Part shown: positions 34,171-47,285 of the stretch, one piece after another
How positions within the stretch are numbered: position 1 is the stretch's first letter
Layout: each line of letters starts with the position of its first letter
Source: Spinacia oleracea
Taxonomy: Eukaryota; Streptophyta; Magnoliopsida; Caryophyllales; Amaranthaceae
Direction: 5' to 3'
NCBI RefSeq assembly: GCF_020520425.1
Contig: NC_079487.1
Location: forward strand, 126,998,385 to 127,062,384
Length of the DNA: 64,000 bases
Program-made: the position numbers and the translations under genes
Notes under the pieces: model-generated
The model's input: the letters and a program-made list of their open reading frames with translations, nothing else
What the model was told of the DNA's origin: nothing
Databases searched by the model: none

Positions 34171-35785
34171 TTAAATGCCCCATACGGTGATCTTTATTCG
34201 CGAAGTCTTAAAGAAAATTTCCTCACAGAACTGAAAATCACAAGTCCCTGAAGCTCTTGGGCACATCAACAACTCGTTCACCGTTTCTTCATATGGACAA
34301 GGGTGAATCAACACACGTTTCAACACTTGAGAATCTTTTAGTAAGTACTGCAGTGCTTGGACTTCGTCATCAAATCCTGCAAACCATTTAACTCCAATTA
34401 TCTGGAGGTTTTCTAACAAACAAAGAGGAACATTATCTGGTGGAGTCCACGGGCATGGTTCACGGGCTTCAATTTCCCAATTCATCCTTCCCTGGAAGGC
34501 TAATAATTAGCTTCATTTCACCTCAAATTATTTAATGAACAATAGGAGCAAGGGAGCATACTGATTAAGCTTATACTCACCAAATCCAAAATAAGAACTT
34601 TCAAATTGGGAGCAGAATGGAGCACTCTTGGGAAACAGGTCCAACCCGATGTGTCAGTTAAATTCATTTTTAACATCGTCAAATAGGGGAATGTAGGCCA
34701 GGTATACCTGAGAGCTGATCCGAGAATCTTCACACGAAATAAATGAAAACTTTAGAAATGAAATAGAACCCGTGTTTTTCATGCTATATTGTACAGAGTA
34801 CTGAACAAGCAGAGCATAGTTTAAAATACAACTGATAACCAGGTGCATAAAGATGGAATGAAAAGAAGAATCTTACAGATGCAGTGGGGAAATGCAATGT
34901 CATCACATCAGCAGCAGCAACCCCCTTCAAAAGCTCAAGAAGCCTATTTATATGCTTAGGCTCTAAAGATTCAATACATACGGCTTCGTACATGATCTCA
35001 ACGTGATGGAGACGTGATAGATTTTTCACCACAAATCGAGAAAACGAGTCATCCTCTATGTATAGGTATTCGAGATTGGGTGTATCGATGAGAACATCAT
35101 ACTCACCTTCTTTACTGTACTCTAGACACAGCCTTAGCTTTTTAAGAGTGGGGATGGATATATTGATTTTTCGAACATTGCCAGAATCTAGGAGCCCAGA
35201 GAGGGACAGTTCTTCCAACACCGGACAGGAAGACAAAAGCTGATGCATAACCCTTTCCTGATTAGGGAGTATCACATGGAAACCAAGTGACTTGATATGA
35301 GGAAAACAAACTACTGACTCAGGTATGCGAAGATCAAAATATGAATCAAGCTTAAGCACTATTAACGTGCTGCAATCAAGAATGCATGTTGGTAAGGGAG
35401 GTGCAGGTAAATCTGGAAAATAATTCCAGAAGTAGAAGACTAGCTTTTCGACATTACAGCTAAGAACAGTAGAAATCCACGCATTTATACGTGATAAGCA
35501 TATGTTATCAGGAGATTGTTGACAAGAAAGCTTAATTGAAAGAAAGTTTGTGGATCTACAATTGTCAAGTACGTGCTCCACAAGGTTTGCAAATCTATTA
35601 AGATTAGATTCATTACCCTCTAAAAGAATACTATTAATGCCTTTCCAAAGGTACTTCCACCTCGAAGATAAAATGCTAGTTCTAATTGCCTCTTCTGTTG
35701 GAAGAAATGAAATTATGTGTGCAATTATATGGTCCGGTAAATTACTAATGATGTCCAATTCTTCTACTGGCTTCTCCCTTTTCAT
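34171..35785 (-). CDS. F-box/FBD/LRR protein A
   Basis: Minus-strand coding exons 35785-34877, 34727-34581 and 34491-34171 give about 458 residues. The N-terminal F-box (ISNLPDHIIAHIISFLPTEEAIRTSILSSRWKYLW, near residues 13-48) binds SKP1 in SCF ubiquitin ligases. Leucine-rich segments follow (CPVLEELSLSGLL, IPTLKKLRLCL, TPNLEYLYIED), and the C-terminus is an FBD domain (LENLQIIGVKWFAGFDDEVQALQYLL...). This family is large and fast-evolving in plants, and its targets are mostly unknown. A 5' untranslated intron (35796-36435) is conserved in position in copies B and C. All domains are present, so it is probably active. Confidence 0.9.
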
Positions 35786-36435
35786 CTCACCTTTCCTGCA
35801 TAAATGACTGCTTATGTATCAGCTCCTTTGATCAATATTAATCATTAAACTACGACTTGTTGATTAAATGCTAAATGTTGAATATACAATAATGCATCAA
35901 TATGTTAAAATCGAGTTAAAATGCTCATGAATCAGACGATAACAGCAAGTATAAATTGTTATCATCCAATTGGCGAGAAAAGAAATTTAATTATTTGATA
36001 AATTTACAAGAAATTGAACTCTTAATTAAGTTCAACCATATGCTCAATAATTGACATAAAACATAAATGAATTGACTATAATAACAGGAAGAACGGTTAT
36101 TGGCGACGGTTACAACTTACAAGAGGCCAAAAAAATGGTGTAAATTCCTTAGATTTATCATTTATGTTCTTTAACATTAGTGAAATTCCTAAAAATTTGC
36201 ACAAAATTCAGCCACAAGCAGAGAAACAAAGTAAAATCAGCAAAATGAATAGGTTAATTGAACTGAAAAGAAACAAATTGAAGACTTGATTAGATTAATT
36301 GTTACCAAAATTAAAACCCTAACTAATTAGACTTAATTCGCATGCATCAAACCAGTACAGAAGCTATGCGTACTAATAATAACATGAGCACAATTTGAAT
36401 TATTAAATTGAAAAAACAGAAATTGAGATGCAAAC

Positions 36436-37065
36436 CTGGTTATTTGATGAACTCGGATGATTTTTGTATTGATGAACCTTGAGTGTTTTGACGTTGAGAG
36501 TGATTTTTTGGGAGTTTCTGGGAAAGGAATCAGAGAGTCTGAGAGTGGGAATGACCGAGGAGGTAAAGATGGTAGTGGGTCGGACTGGGCTGTGGCCTGA
36601 GTATCTGATGGGCATGGCCATGCCAAATCTACTTGTAATGGGCCGGGATAAATGAAATTCTCAGAAATGCGGCACAAGTTCACGTGTTGGGCCGGGTCGT
36701 TATGTGTCTAAGTCTAATTTTACTCAATTTAACGTGATTTGTCATGCTTTATCGTATTTTTCCACAAAAAATGCGCTTCAAGCCGAGCCAAAGGTCCAGG
36801 GCATCATCCTCGTGTTGGGTCGTGCCTTAGGTCGGCCCAATCCACTGTTGTCTTTAGGAGTGAGAAGGTCAATGTTATAAAATATGATCCAACCACATTT
36901 ACGGTTAGTAATTTTCGAACGTGTGACATAACATATACAGACTTTCGGTCTTTAACTAATATGCCAAAATCTCATTAGTCCAACAAAATTATTGTTGGGT
37001 GGCAAATGGATCATTCGATCGAGACATAAGTTGAAGTCATCTTCGTTTAATAAGTAATTCGATTA
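36436..37065. other. 5' flank of F-box A and decayed repeat
   Basis: Begins with the presumed 5' untranslated exon of F-box A. Around 36885-36980 the minus strand shows weak A-box and B-box-like motifs (TGGCATATTAGTTAAAG, CACGTTCGAAAATT), perhaps a very old SINE. Confidence 0.4.
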
Positions 37066-37320
37066 TGGGACCGATGCATTTCCCTTCAGTGAGGATCACA
37101 TAAAACCTTCCAGGAATAAAATTGAGATGATAAAAGCAGAAGATGTTGCGATGCTGATGATGAGGGAAAGGTAGAGACCAAGGAAGGATATGTCCATGAA
37201 GATGCATTTCCTCTTCGTTGGCCGAGCCTATACAGAGTTCTCGTTCCTGTGAACAGAGTATTGTGTAAATCATGAGGATAAACCAATGAATATGGTCAGT
37301 TAATTGCATTATGACTTTTG
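37066..37320 (+). pseudogene. Nucleoredoxin 3' end fragment
   Basis: Matches the end of the last NRX-b exon: it reads GADAFPFSEDHIK-like sequence from CCGATGCATTTCCC, then a drifted segment, then the GAGACCAAGGAAGGATATGT block that codes the conserved VETKEGYV terminus. The frame is interrupted and the final CEGDVCRKI is damaged. Like NRX-b it has no DC1 coding between these blocks. No upstream exons remain. It sits just before F-box B, in the same place that NRX-b holds relative to F-box A. Confidence 0.85.
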
Positions 37321-37699
37321 GTCTTCACTAAAGTACAAAAATTACTGATCATCCTCCATACATCTCCATGGACTTAACAATAGTTACTGATCAACCAAGT
37401 TCAAATACAAGTAATAACTTGCAACAAAAATCACAATAAAAATCATCGACATGCACCCCATGTTCCGGAAGAAAAAATAGAGCACAAAGTGTGCAAAATC
37501 TTACACGGGATTCAAAAAGTATTGCCATTCATGCATCCTCCAAAGTAAGTTGGTAGAGAAGTTGTGAAATTTTCTGCAAGCGCTCTCAAATTCACCAAAT
37601 GTGTTGTCTAGCAAATTTCAGGTAGCAGCGATTTTACCCAACCCTTTCGGGTCAACCAACCATTGCAGGTTAAAAATAACACCATAATAAAAATGGAGC

Positions 37700-39310
37700 T
37701 TAAATACCCCATACGCTGATCTTAATTGGCGAAATCTGAAAGAAGATATTATCATAGAATTGAACATCACAAATCTCGGAAGCTGTTGGACACATCAATA
37801 GCTTGTCCACCACTTCATCGTCAAGTGGATAAGAATTAATCATCATACGTTCCAACACTTTAGCATTTTTTAGTAAGTACTCTACTGCTTCTACTTCGTC
37901 TTCGAATCCTGCAAACCATTTAACTCCAATTACCTTGAGGTTTTCTAACAAACAAATAGGGACACTATCTAGTGGAGCCCATGTGCATGGGTTACGGTCA
38001 TAAGGGTACGTTGTATTCATCCTTCCCTGAAAGTTTAAAAATTATCTTCATTTAGCAACAAGTAAGCATATGGATTAAGATTATACTGAGTAGTGAGTAC
38101 TCACCAAATCCAGAATAAGAACTAGCAAATTGGGTGTTGAATGGAGCACTCTTGGGAAACAGGTCCAACCCGTCTCATCAGTTAAATTAATTTCTAACAT
38201 CCTCAAATTTGAAAATGTGGGCCAGGTATGGCTGCAAGCTGATCCGAGAACCTTCACACAAAATAAATGAAAATTTGATCAAATGAAAAGCAGTCAAACT
38301 TAAATAACCAATTGAACCATTGTTTTTTATGCTCTATTGCACGGAACAAGCTGAGCATAGAATACAACATTAGTAGTGCACAAAGATAAAATTGAAAAGA
38401 AGAATCTTACGGATGAAGTGGGGTGATGCAATGTCATCACATCAGTAGCAGCAATTCCGTTTAAAAGCTGAAGAATGCTATTTTTATGCTTAGTCTCTAC
38501 AGATTCAACACATATGACATCATACGTGATCTCAACATGATGGAGACGTGATAGATTTTTCATCACATATCGAGACAACGAGTCATCCTCTATGTATAGA
38601 TATTCGAGATTGGGTGTATCGATGAGAACATCATACTCACCTTCTTTACTATACTCTAGACACAGCCTTAGTTTTTTAAGAGTGGGAATGCATATATTAA
38701 TTTTTCGAACTTTACAAAAATCTAGGAGGCAAGACACGGACAGTTCTTCCAACACTGGACAGGAAGACAAAAGCTGATGCATAACCCTATCCTGATCAGG
38801 GAGTATGACGTTGAAATCAAGTAACTTGAGATGAGGAAAACAAACTATTGACTCAGGTATGCAAAGATCAAAATATGAATCAAGCTTAAGCACTATTAAC
38901 GTGCTGCAATCAAGAACGCATTTTGGCAGGGGAGGTTCTGATCTATCTGGAAAATACTTACGGAAGTAGAGGAGTAGCTTTTCGATTTTACAGCTAAGAG
39001 CGGTGGAAATCCACGCATTTATACGCGATAAGCCTATATTATCCGGACAAGAAAGATTAATTGAAAGGAAGTTTGTGGATTTACAATTGTTAAGTACATG
39101 CTCCACAAGGTTTGCAAATCTATCAGGATCAGATTGAGTACCCTGTAAGCTAACACTACTAATGCCTTTCCAAAGATATTTCCACTTCGAAGACAAAATG
39201 CTCGTTCTAATTGCCTCTTCTGTAGGAAGAAATGAAATTATGTGTGCAATTATATGGTCAGGTAAATTACTAATGATGTCCAATTGTTCTACTTGCTTTT
39301 CCCTTTTCAT
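37700..39310 (-). CDS. F-box/FBD/LRR protein B
   Basis: Minus-strand exons 39310-38411, 38251-38105 and 38026-37700 give about 457 residues. The F-box reads ISNLPDHIIAHIISFLPTEEAIRTSILSSKWKYLW, followed by LRR-like strands and an FBD ending KISVWGI. The frame extends 12 codons further upstream (MIHKQSFMQEVD), but the ATG of MKREKQVEQ matches copies A and C and lies after the acceptor of the conserved 5' untranslated intron (39320-39934), so I chose it. It is a close paralogue of A and C with full domains. Confidence 0.88.
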
Positions 39311-39934
39311 ATCAACTTCCTGCATAAAAGACTGCTTATGTATCAAATTATGAATCGTTGATTATGATAAATGCTGAATAAATAATACTCGGTAATGCAT
39401 CAATATGTTGAAATCGAGTTAAAGTGCTCACAAATTAGAGCACAACAAGCCTACATGTTTATAATCCAATTGGCGGAATATAAATCAGATAAATTTACAA
39501 GAAATTGAACTCGTGATTAAATTCAAACAATATGTTCACAACAAATTGGCTATAAATCTATAATAACAACAAATCGGCTATCGGAAATCGTTACGGTTCT
39601 TGGAAGTAGGAACAACTGAGTCTAATAATTTCAAAAATGGGGGACACATTTACAGATTAATTGGGCTAAAAAAATTGCTGGAAATTTATCCATTTTTAGT
39701 GAACAATTTGCACAAGAATTCAGCCGTAAAAGAGAAACAAAGTAAAATGAACAGTTTAATTGGATTGAAAAGAAACAAATTGAAGACTTAATTCGATTAA
39801 TTGTTCCCCAAATCAAAACCCTAACTAAAACTTAATTCGCATGCATCAATCAAGTACCTAAGTACTCCGGACTAATAAAATCAAGAACACAATTGGAATA
39901 ATAATGAACAAAAAGCAGAATTGGAGATGCGAAC

Positions 39935-40106
39935 CTGAGTAATTGATGAAGTTTGAGGGTGATTTGTGATATTTGGAATTTTGCCGGAGAAAGTAAATAG
40001 AGTCTCTGAGAGTGGGAGTGAGAAGGTGAGTGTTCTCAAATTCGGAGTAGGGTTCACGGTCAGTTAAACTTGTTTAGTCGAATAGAGTCAAACCCGAATA
40101 ATTTTA
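39935..40106. other. 5' flank of F-box B
   Basis: Presumed first untranslated exon and promoter of F-box B, homologous to the segments upstream of A (36436 onward) and C (49522 onward) for roughly the first 80-100 bp. Confidence 0.5.
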
Positions 40107-40520
40107 CTTCCTCCGTTTTTTTTTTCTTTACTTTTTTTTTTGGGTGTCTCAACAAGTTTTTTTTTGTTGGGTGTCACAAAAAGTTCTTTCTTTTTTTTTT
40201 TGTTCTTTACGTTTTTTTTGGATATCTCAAAATATACTTTACATTTCATTTTATATTATCACATAAATGTTTTAATATTCTATCAAAATTTGTGTCAAAT
40301 GATTATTTTAACCAATTAAATTCATTTGGTTACTTAATTTTTCACATCTTTCTATTAGGACATTAAATTTTTCTCATATTCCCAAAAAGTAAAAACATTA
40401 TAAATAAACGTAATTGTCATTATTTAAATAAAAAAAATAGAGGAATTTCAATACACATTAATTAGTCCTTAATAAACATGCAAAATGTCAAACGTAAAGA
40501 ACAAAAAGAGACGGAAGAAG
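40107..40520. mobile_element. Stowaway-like MITE, family shared with 58900
   Basis: CTTCCTCCGTTTTTTTTTTC at the left and GAACAAAAAGAGACGGAAGAAG at the right form inverted ends with TA flanks. The interior shares AAATGATTATTTTAACCAAT-type sequence with 58900-59262. Confidence 0.75.
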
Positions 40521-40986
40521 TATGTTTTTATCTCGTTAAATCCGTGAAAAACTTATCCAAAGTTGACAATAAAATTTAAAAAAGTTCATTTGTAAATTAC
40601 AAGTGTTGTGTTTATGATGACAAATCGTCCAAACTTGACAAAAAAATTGCACTTCTAAACTATTTAATCTTTACATATACTCCACCTCTAAACTATTTAA
40701 TCTTTACATATACTCCACTTTGTATATCTTTTATAAGAAACAAAATACGGAGTATTTCATAATAGATAAAAATTTAGCTTTAGATTTCTATTGGATTAAA
40801 ACTTGGATTACCTTAAATGGATTTAGAGATTTAAAAAAGGGAAAATAGTATTTACATCATTTTCCTCAAAAAATAAAAACATTATTAGCATTTCACCCCT
40901 ATTTCCTTCTTTCTAGTTGTAGTTTTGGCATCTAGACACCTAAACAACGTCATCTCACTTGATAATTTCCTATTTCCTTCTTTCTA

Positions 40987-41240
40987 CTTTCTTCGTTCCA
41001 ATATTATTGCACTATATGCCTTTAAAGTAAGTTTCACAATTATTACACCATTTTCATTTTAGGAAATGAAATATTTGCTTTCTCATTACATATAGCCTTG
41101 CATGTTAACTCTTCTTGTTGTTAATATTTCAATGACATGGACAAATTTGTATTTTTGCATTTCTCTATCATGCCTTTTCCCTCCACAAAAAAATCTAGTG
41201 TTAAACCTCCATGGTACAAATAAATTTAGAACGGAGGAAG
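40987..41240. mobile_element. Stowaway-like MITE, short
   Basis: CTTTCTTCGTTCCAATATTA and the complement of ATTTAGAACGGAGGAAG are imperfect inverted ends flanked by TA. The interior is AT-rich and non-coding. Confidence 0.6.
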
Positions 41241-41241
41241 T

Positions 41242-41565
41242 ATTAGATATTTGCCTTGTAATATTAAATCTTAGTACATCGTACTTTGGAGCACCTAAAA
41301 GCTATTGCAATCATGTTTGTAGTGTAATCGATAATACGAAATATTTCTCTATTATATTCTAAAATAAATTTGATTTATTTGTTCAATGTTTATAACATAC
41401 TTTATATAAAAAGAAAATAATCAACTTAAAAAAAAAAACTAGTACATAATATTTATCTAACATTGTTCAAGAAACAAATTATCCAACACCAAATTATGTA
41501 TATATCCTTAATACGGTTAAAAACTAATTTTACCAAACACTTTTAAACAAGCAATTAGTCAATAT
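41242..41565. other. Left flank of the copia element
   Basis: AT-rich sequence with no gene. It has no resemblance to the right flank of the retroelement (46838 onward), as expected if the two flanks were not originally adjacent. Confidence 0.5.
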
Positions 41566-41949
41566 TGGAGTATATGATCAGAAGCAAGACAGCAGCACAC
41601 AATATGATCAGAAGCAAGACAGCAGCACAGATCAGTCCACTACAAGAGCTGTGTTGATCACTGCATTACTGTCTCAACTACTGACATTTGAAGATCATGA
41701 TGCACAGATTAATGACATGGCACTATAGTACACAGATTAGTGACATGGCACAAGTTGTTACATGATGTAATAGTTAGTTATAACTAACTCTTTCAGTTGT
41801 GTTTGTAAGCCTAGTAAACTGACACACTAGTATATAAGCTGATGTACTTCTACTTGTAATCTGTAACAAGAATCATTCTGATTCTCAATCAATAAAAAAT
41901 CTCTTCTCTTCTTCTCTCAATCAGAAGTTCCAATTCAAGAACTTCTTCA
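41566..41949 (+). repeat. 5' LTR of the copia element
   Basis: 384 bp, starting TGGAGTATATG and ending AACTTCTTCA. Near its start a 28-bp-scale segment (TATGATCAGAAGCAAGACAG and following) is repeated in tandem. It contains a TATATAAGC box near 41833. Confidence 0.93.
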
Positions 41950-44900
41950 TGGTATCAGAGCAGGCTACAGATCCTGCTAAGCTTTCCGCATTTCATTAAA
42001 ACTGTTAAAAGAACAGCAGCAAGTTTTTTTTAACACTTAGCAATTTTTCCAGAATCTGTTAATCAAAATCAGAAAACAATCCTGACAATTCAAATCAAAG
42101 TTCAATCAAAATTCTCTGTTTGATTTCTTGAAGATTATCTCTTGAGTTTATCATGGGAACAGAAGCAATGCAAGATCCTAACAGTGTGTACTTCATACAT
42201 ACTTCAGAAAATCCTTATGCTGCAGTTGTATCAGACAAATTTGATGGAGAGGGTTATGTAGAATGGAAGAGAGGCGTATTGTTAGCATTTGCAGTCAAAA
42301 ACAAAGTTCGTTTCATTGATGGATCTTTGCCTAAACCAGCTCTCAATCATGCAGACTATCAAGCATGGGATAGATGCAACAGCATGGTCATGGCATACTC
42401 GTTAAGGTCTCTGAGTCCTACAATTGCTAAAAGTGTAGTGTTTCTTCCAACTGCAAGAGACATTTGGAAGGATTTGGAAGAACGTTTTTTAGTCACTTCA
42501 GGACCACAATTCTATGGATTGCAACAAAGTCTAAGTGAAGTTTCACAAGGAGATAGCAGCATTACTGATTTTTTCACCAAGATAAAGATGATTTGGGATG
42601 AACTGAATAGTGCCAAGGCTGTACCAGTTTGCATTTGTACTAGCTGTACTTGTAATGTCTGTCAGAAGTTTGTTCAAGAAAAGGAGGAAGAAAGGTTAAT
42701 CCAGCTGTTAATGAAGTTACACAAGAAACACTCTCAAGTGAGAACTAATACTCTTATGATGAATCCTTTACCAAGCATTGCTACTGCTTACATATTGCTT
42801 GTTCAAGATGAAAAGCAACAAAGAATGTCTGAAACCAAGAAGTGAAGCCAATGGTGTTTGCAGTTGCTGATGATGGAAGGAATAACAACTACAATAACAA
42901 CAGGGTTTATCAGCCCAAGATAATACAGGGTCCTGGCAATAACAAATTTGCAGTTTCAAACAAAAGAACTGGAAATCCCTTCTTCTGTAATCATTGCAAC
43001 ATGGCAGGTCATTCAATGGAAAGATGCTGGAAATTACATGGATATCCACCTGGTCACAGAGGCAAAAGATTTGCAGGAGTGATGCAAGGTACTGAAGATG
43101 TTCGAAGTGATGAGAGTATCACTCACATCTCTGAAGAACAATATCAGCAGTTTTTAAGCCTAACCAATGAGCAAGAACAGCCTGTTCATGCAGCCAATGT
43201 GGCAGGTACATGTCTAATCACATCATTTAATACAAGATGGATTGTTGATAGTGGAGCTACAGACCATATTTGTTCTAATTTGGAGTTATTTCATACATTT
43301 TCTGAGTTGAAAGAAGGTGTTAGGACCATCACAGTTGCTGATGGTAAGAAAGTTGAAGTAAAACATATTGGTGATGTTTTAATTGGGAAGAATATTGTGC
43401 TTAAGAATGTTCTACATGTGCCTAACTGTCATTTTAATCTTATCTCTACTCATAAATTGTGTAAAGATCTTTCCTGTGACATCATATTCACTCATGACAA
43501 GTGTATGATTCAGGAACATTCTCAGAAAACTTTAGTGGTTCTTGGTAAGATAGAGTCAGGATTGTATGCTGTGGTTGAAAGTGATTTGGAGAATAAAAGG
43601 TTGCAGAACAACTCAAGTTCAGAAGTTCTGGTTTCAGTTACTGAAGATATCAAGTTGTGGCACTTAAGGATAGGTCATCTACCTTTTGATAAACTCCATC
43701 TAGTGAATAAATCTTTGCCATCTGTTGGAAGAAATTGTGACAGCTTTTGTCAAATTTGTCCTAAAGCTAAACAATGTAGACAGCCTTTCCCTATTAGTCA
43801 TACTAAGACTTTTCAATGTTTTGAGTTACTTCACATTGATGTATGGGGCCCCTATAAAGAAAAGACTCATGACAATTGTACATTCTTTCTTACAATTGTA
43901 GATGACTATTCCAGGAATACATGGACTTTCTTAATGAAGCATAAATCTGATTCTGTTGATATTCTATCCAATTTTTTGAATTTTGTTGATACTCAGTATG
44001 GCTTGAAGGTGAAATGTTTTAGAACTGATAATGCCAAGGAACTTTTTTGTGAAGGCAGAATCTTACCTTTGTATCATAAGTTTGGGATCAAACATCAGAA
44101 GAGCTGTACAGACACTCCACAACAGAATGGAGTGGTTGAGAGGAAGCATAGACATTTACTGGAAACAGCTAGAGCTTTGTTTTTCCAATCTAGACTTCCA
44201 ATGAGATTTTGGGGTGAATGCTTGCTTACTGCTACTCATCTTATCAACAGAATGCCCCTAAGTAGCATCAATTTTGAAATACCTTATGAGAGGTTAAACA
44301 AATCTCCAGTTCAGTTAGATCACTTAAGAGTTTATGGTTGTCTTGGTTATGTTTCAACAATCAAAGCCAATAGATCAAAGTTTGATCCTAGATCCATTCC
44401 TTGTGTTTTAGTTGGTTATCCACCTGATCAGAAGGCCTATAGAATGCTCAATCTAGAAACAAAACAGATTGTTGTTTCTAGGGATGTCCATTTTCATGAA
44501 AAACATCTACCATTTCATATTTCAGCCACCCAACACACAAACACAAACCCTACTTTCCTTCCAGTCCACACTCCATTTGATTTAAATACAGATTTTGACA
44601 TTCCTGATGTATTTGATATACCATCAGAACCAGATTCCCCAACTACAGATACAAATTCATCAAACACAGACCTTGAACCTGAAACACACACAATTACTGA
44701 ACCTGAAACACACACAATTACTGAACCTGAAACAAACATCTTTGTTGAACCTGAACCACCATTCAATCCTGAACCTAGACAGTCTACTAGAATACACAAA
44801 CCTCCAACTTGGTTGGATGATTATGTGTGTACTGTTTCTGAACTAAGTTGGTGCAACATTGTCAGTTACAGTGAACTTCCTGTTTTTCACAAAGCTTTGG

Positions 44901-46461
44901 CATCACAAGCTGTTAAAGCTCCTGAACCAGTTAACTTTAATGAAGCTTCTCAGTCTGCAGATTGGGTTGCAGCAATGAACAAGGAAATTGATGCCCTCAC
45001 TGCTAATCACACTTGGGATATGTGTATTCTTCCAAAAGGCAAGAAGGCTATTGGTTGTAAGTGGGTTTACAGAGTAAAGATGAAGAAAGATGGTTCTATT
45101 GAAAGGTTCAAAGTCAGACTTGTGGCTAAAGGGTTTACTCAGAAGTATGGAATAGATTATGCAGAAACTTTTTCACCAGTTGTAAAAATGGCAACTGTCA
45201 GGTGTTTGATTGCTTTGGCTGTCACTAAGGGTTGGATCATCCATCAACTGGACATTAATAATGCATTTCTGCATGGTGATCTAACAGAAGAAGTATACAT
45301 GAAGGTTCCTGATGGCATTCCTAATCCAGAAAGCAAGGTGTGTAGGTTGAAAAAGTCCCTATATGGTTTGAAACAAGCAAGCAGGCAATGGTTTGCCAAA
45401 CTTACTTCTGAACTGCTTCATCTTGGTTTTGTTTAGTCAAAAAATGACTACTCTCTTTTCATTAAGACACAGAACATTGAACACACTCTGGTTGCAGTTT
45501 ATGTTGATGACATATTGGTCACTGGGCCTCATCACTCAGAAATCATTGCTCTCAAGTCTCACTTGCACAAAAAGTTCAGCATCAAGGATTTGGGTGAACT
45601 AAGCTATTTTCTGGGAATTGAAATTTCTAGAGTTCAGAATGGTGTTTTTCTCACACAATCCAAGTTCACTAGGGAACTTTTGACACACTGTAACTTGGAT
45701 GTATCCAAACTAGCTAAAACACCCCTTCCTGTCAAACTTAAGCTCACTGATTCAGTGGATGAGCCATATACTGATCCTACTCAGTACAGATGTTTGGTAG
45801 GCAAGCTTAATTTCCTCACTCACACAAGGCCAGACCTTTCTTTTGCAGTGCAAACTCTTAGTCAGTTTATGCAATCCCCTAAGGTGTCTCATTTTCATGC
45901 TTTGCATCACCTGCTTAGGTATGTGGCTCACACAGTTGGTCAAGGGATCTTCATTCAATCCTCTTCTCAGTTGATTTTACAAGCCTATTGTGATTCTGAT
46001 TGGGCTGCTTGTCCAGATACCAGAAGATCTGTAACTGGTTATGTCATGCTTCTTGGTACAAGCCCTATATCCTGGAAATCCAAAAAGCAAGGTACCATAT
46101 CCAGATCATCTTCTGAAGCTGAGTATAGAGCCATGGCAGCTGCAGCTTCAGAAATTACTTGGTTGGTTCGATTATTGCAAGAAATGGGTATTTCTAACCT
46201 AAGTCCAGTTCAGCTTAAATGTGATAACTAGTCTGCAATCCACATTGCAAAGAATCCAGTTCATCATGAAAGAACTAAACACATTGAGCTAGATTGTCAC
46301 TTCACTAAGGATAAAGTGTTAGAAGGTTTGATTGATCTCACTTTTGTTCCTACTTCTGATCAATTTGCTGATGTGCTAACAAAGGTGTTGTCCTATCCTC
46401 AACACTCTGACTTGTTATCCAAGCTAGGTATGCTATCCCCACCTAGCTTGAGGGGGGCTAT

Positions 46462-46837
46462 TGGAGTATATGATCAGAAGCAAGACAACAGCACACAATA
46501 TGATCAGAAGCAAGACAGCAGCACAGATCAGTCCACTACAAGAGCTGTGTTGATCACTGCATTACTGTCTCACATTTGAAGATCATGATGCACAGATTAA
46601 TGACATGGCACTATAGTACACAGATTAGTGACATGGCACAAGTTGTTACATGATGTAATAGTTAGTTATAACTAACTCTTTCAGTTGTGTTTGTAAGCCT
46701 AGTAAACTAACACACTAGTATATAAGCTGATGTGCTTCTACTTGTAATCTGTAACAAGAATCATTCTGATTCTCAATCAATAAAAAATCTCTTCTCTTCT
46801 TCTCTCAATCAGAAGTTCCAATTCAAGAACTTCTTCA
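46462..46837 (+). repeat. 3' LTR of the copia element
   Basis: 376 bp, about 99 percent identical to the 5' LTR apart from one 8-bp indel. It carries the same internal tandem duplication. Confidence 0.93.
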
Positions 46838-47285
46838 ACCTGCTAATACAAATAGCAATCAGCGAGTCAAAACAGCTAACAACTAATTGTCAAACAAGCC
46901 ACAACCCAGAAAGGAGCTAAAGCAATCTTTACCGTTGTCCTGTTGTGAATGACAACCGTAATGTCCCTAACATAACCCAGTGTTTTAATAAACTAAGACA
47001 TTCTCAGCTGGAATTCTGGGATAGTTCAATGGAAATACGAATAAATAATGGAAGGGTTATCTGATTGATCAATGGACATGCAACTAATCAACCATTCACC
47101 CGCAAGTTCCAGAAAAATATAGAGCACAAAGTGAACAAAAGCATCCCAAGTAATCCCAACTAAATCTTGTCTTTGATGAATCCTCTATAGTAAGCTTCCA
47201 ATTTCTGTAACAATTCCTCAACATAGTAGAGTTCTCAGCAAGCGCTCATTCAGTGACTGCGTCTGCTTAGCAGCAATTATTAGGC
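46838..47285. other. Spacer between copia and F-box C, with nucleoredoxin 3'-flank remnants
   Basis: From about 46970 it resembles the 3' flanks of NRX-b and NRX-c (pieces such as TAACCCAGTGTTTT and GGGATAGTTCAATGGAAATA). This is the position where a nucleoredoxin would be expected by analogy with F-box A, but no coding remnant is visible. Confidence 0.6.

Larger units (their letters stand above)
41566..46837 (+). mobile_element. Ty1/copia LTR retrotransposon, nearly whole (fossil)
   Basis: Two LTRs (41566-41949 and 46462-46837), a primer-binding site TGGTATCAGAGC right after the 5' LTR, and a purine tract (TTGAGGGGGGCTA) before the 3' LTR. Internal parts in order: gag with a CX2CX4HX4C knuckle (about 42.15-43.1 kb), protease with DSGATDH (about 43.24 kb), GAG-pre-integrase and integrase (about 43.65-44.3 kb), reverse transcriptase (about 45.0-45.7 kb) and RNase H with AYCDSDWA (about 45.97-46.4 kb). 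This order is Ty1/copia. Overall it is intact in layout but carries about three interruptions, so it looks inactive. The LTRs differ by three substitutions and one 8-bp indel over about 376 bp, pointing to an insertion well under a few million years old. No matching target duplication was found. Confidence 0.95.

Noticed and set aside
36885-36980. Possible ancient SINE upstream of F-box A
   Set aside because: A-box and B-box likeness is weak and there is no A tail or target duplication.
44515-44799. Ser/Val-Ser-Gly repeat frame on the minus strand
   Set aside because: Antisense shadow of repeated codons within the retroelement.
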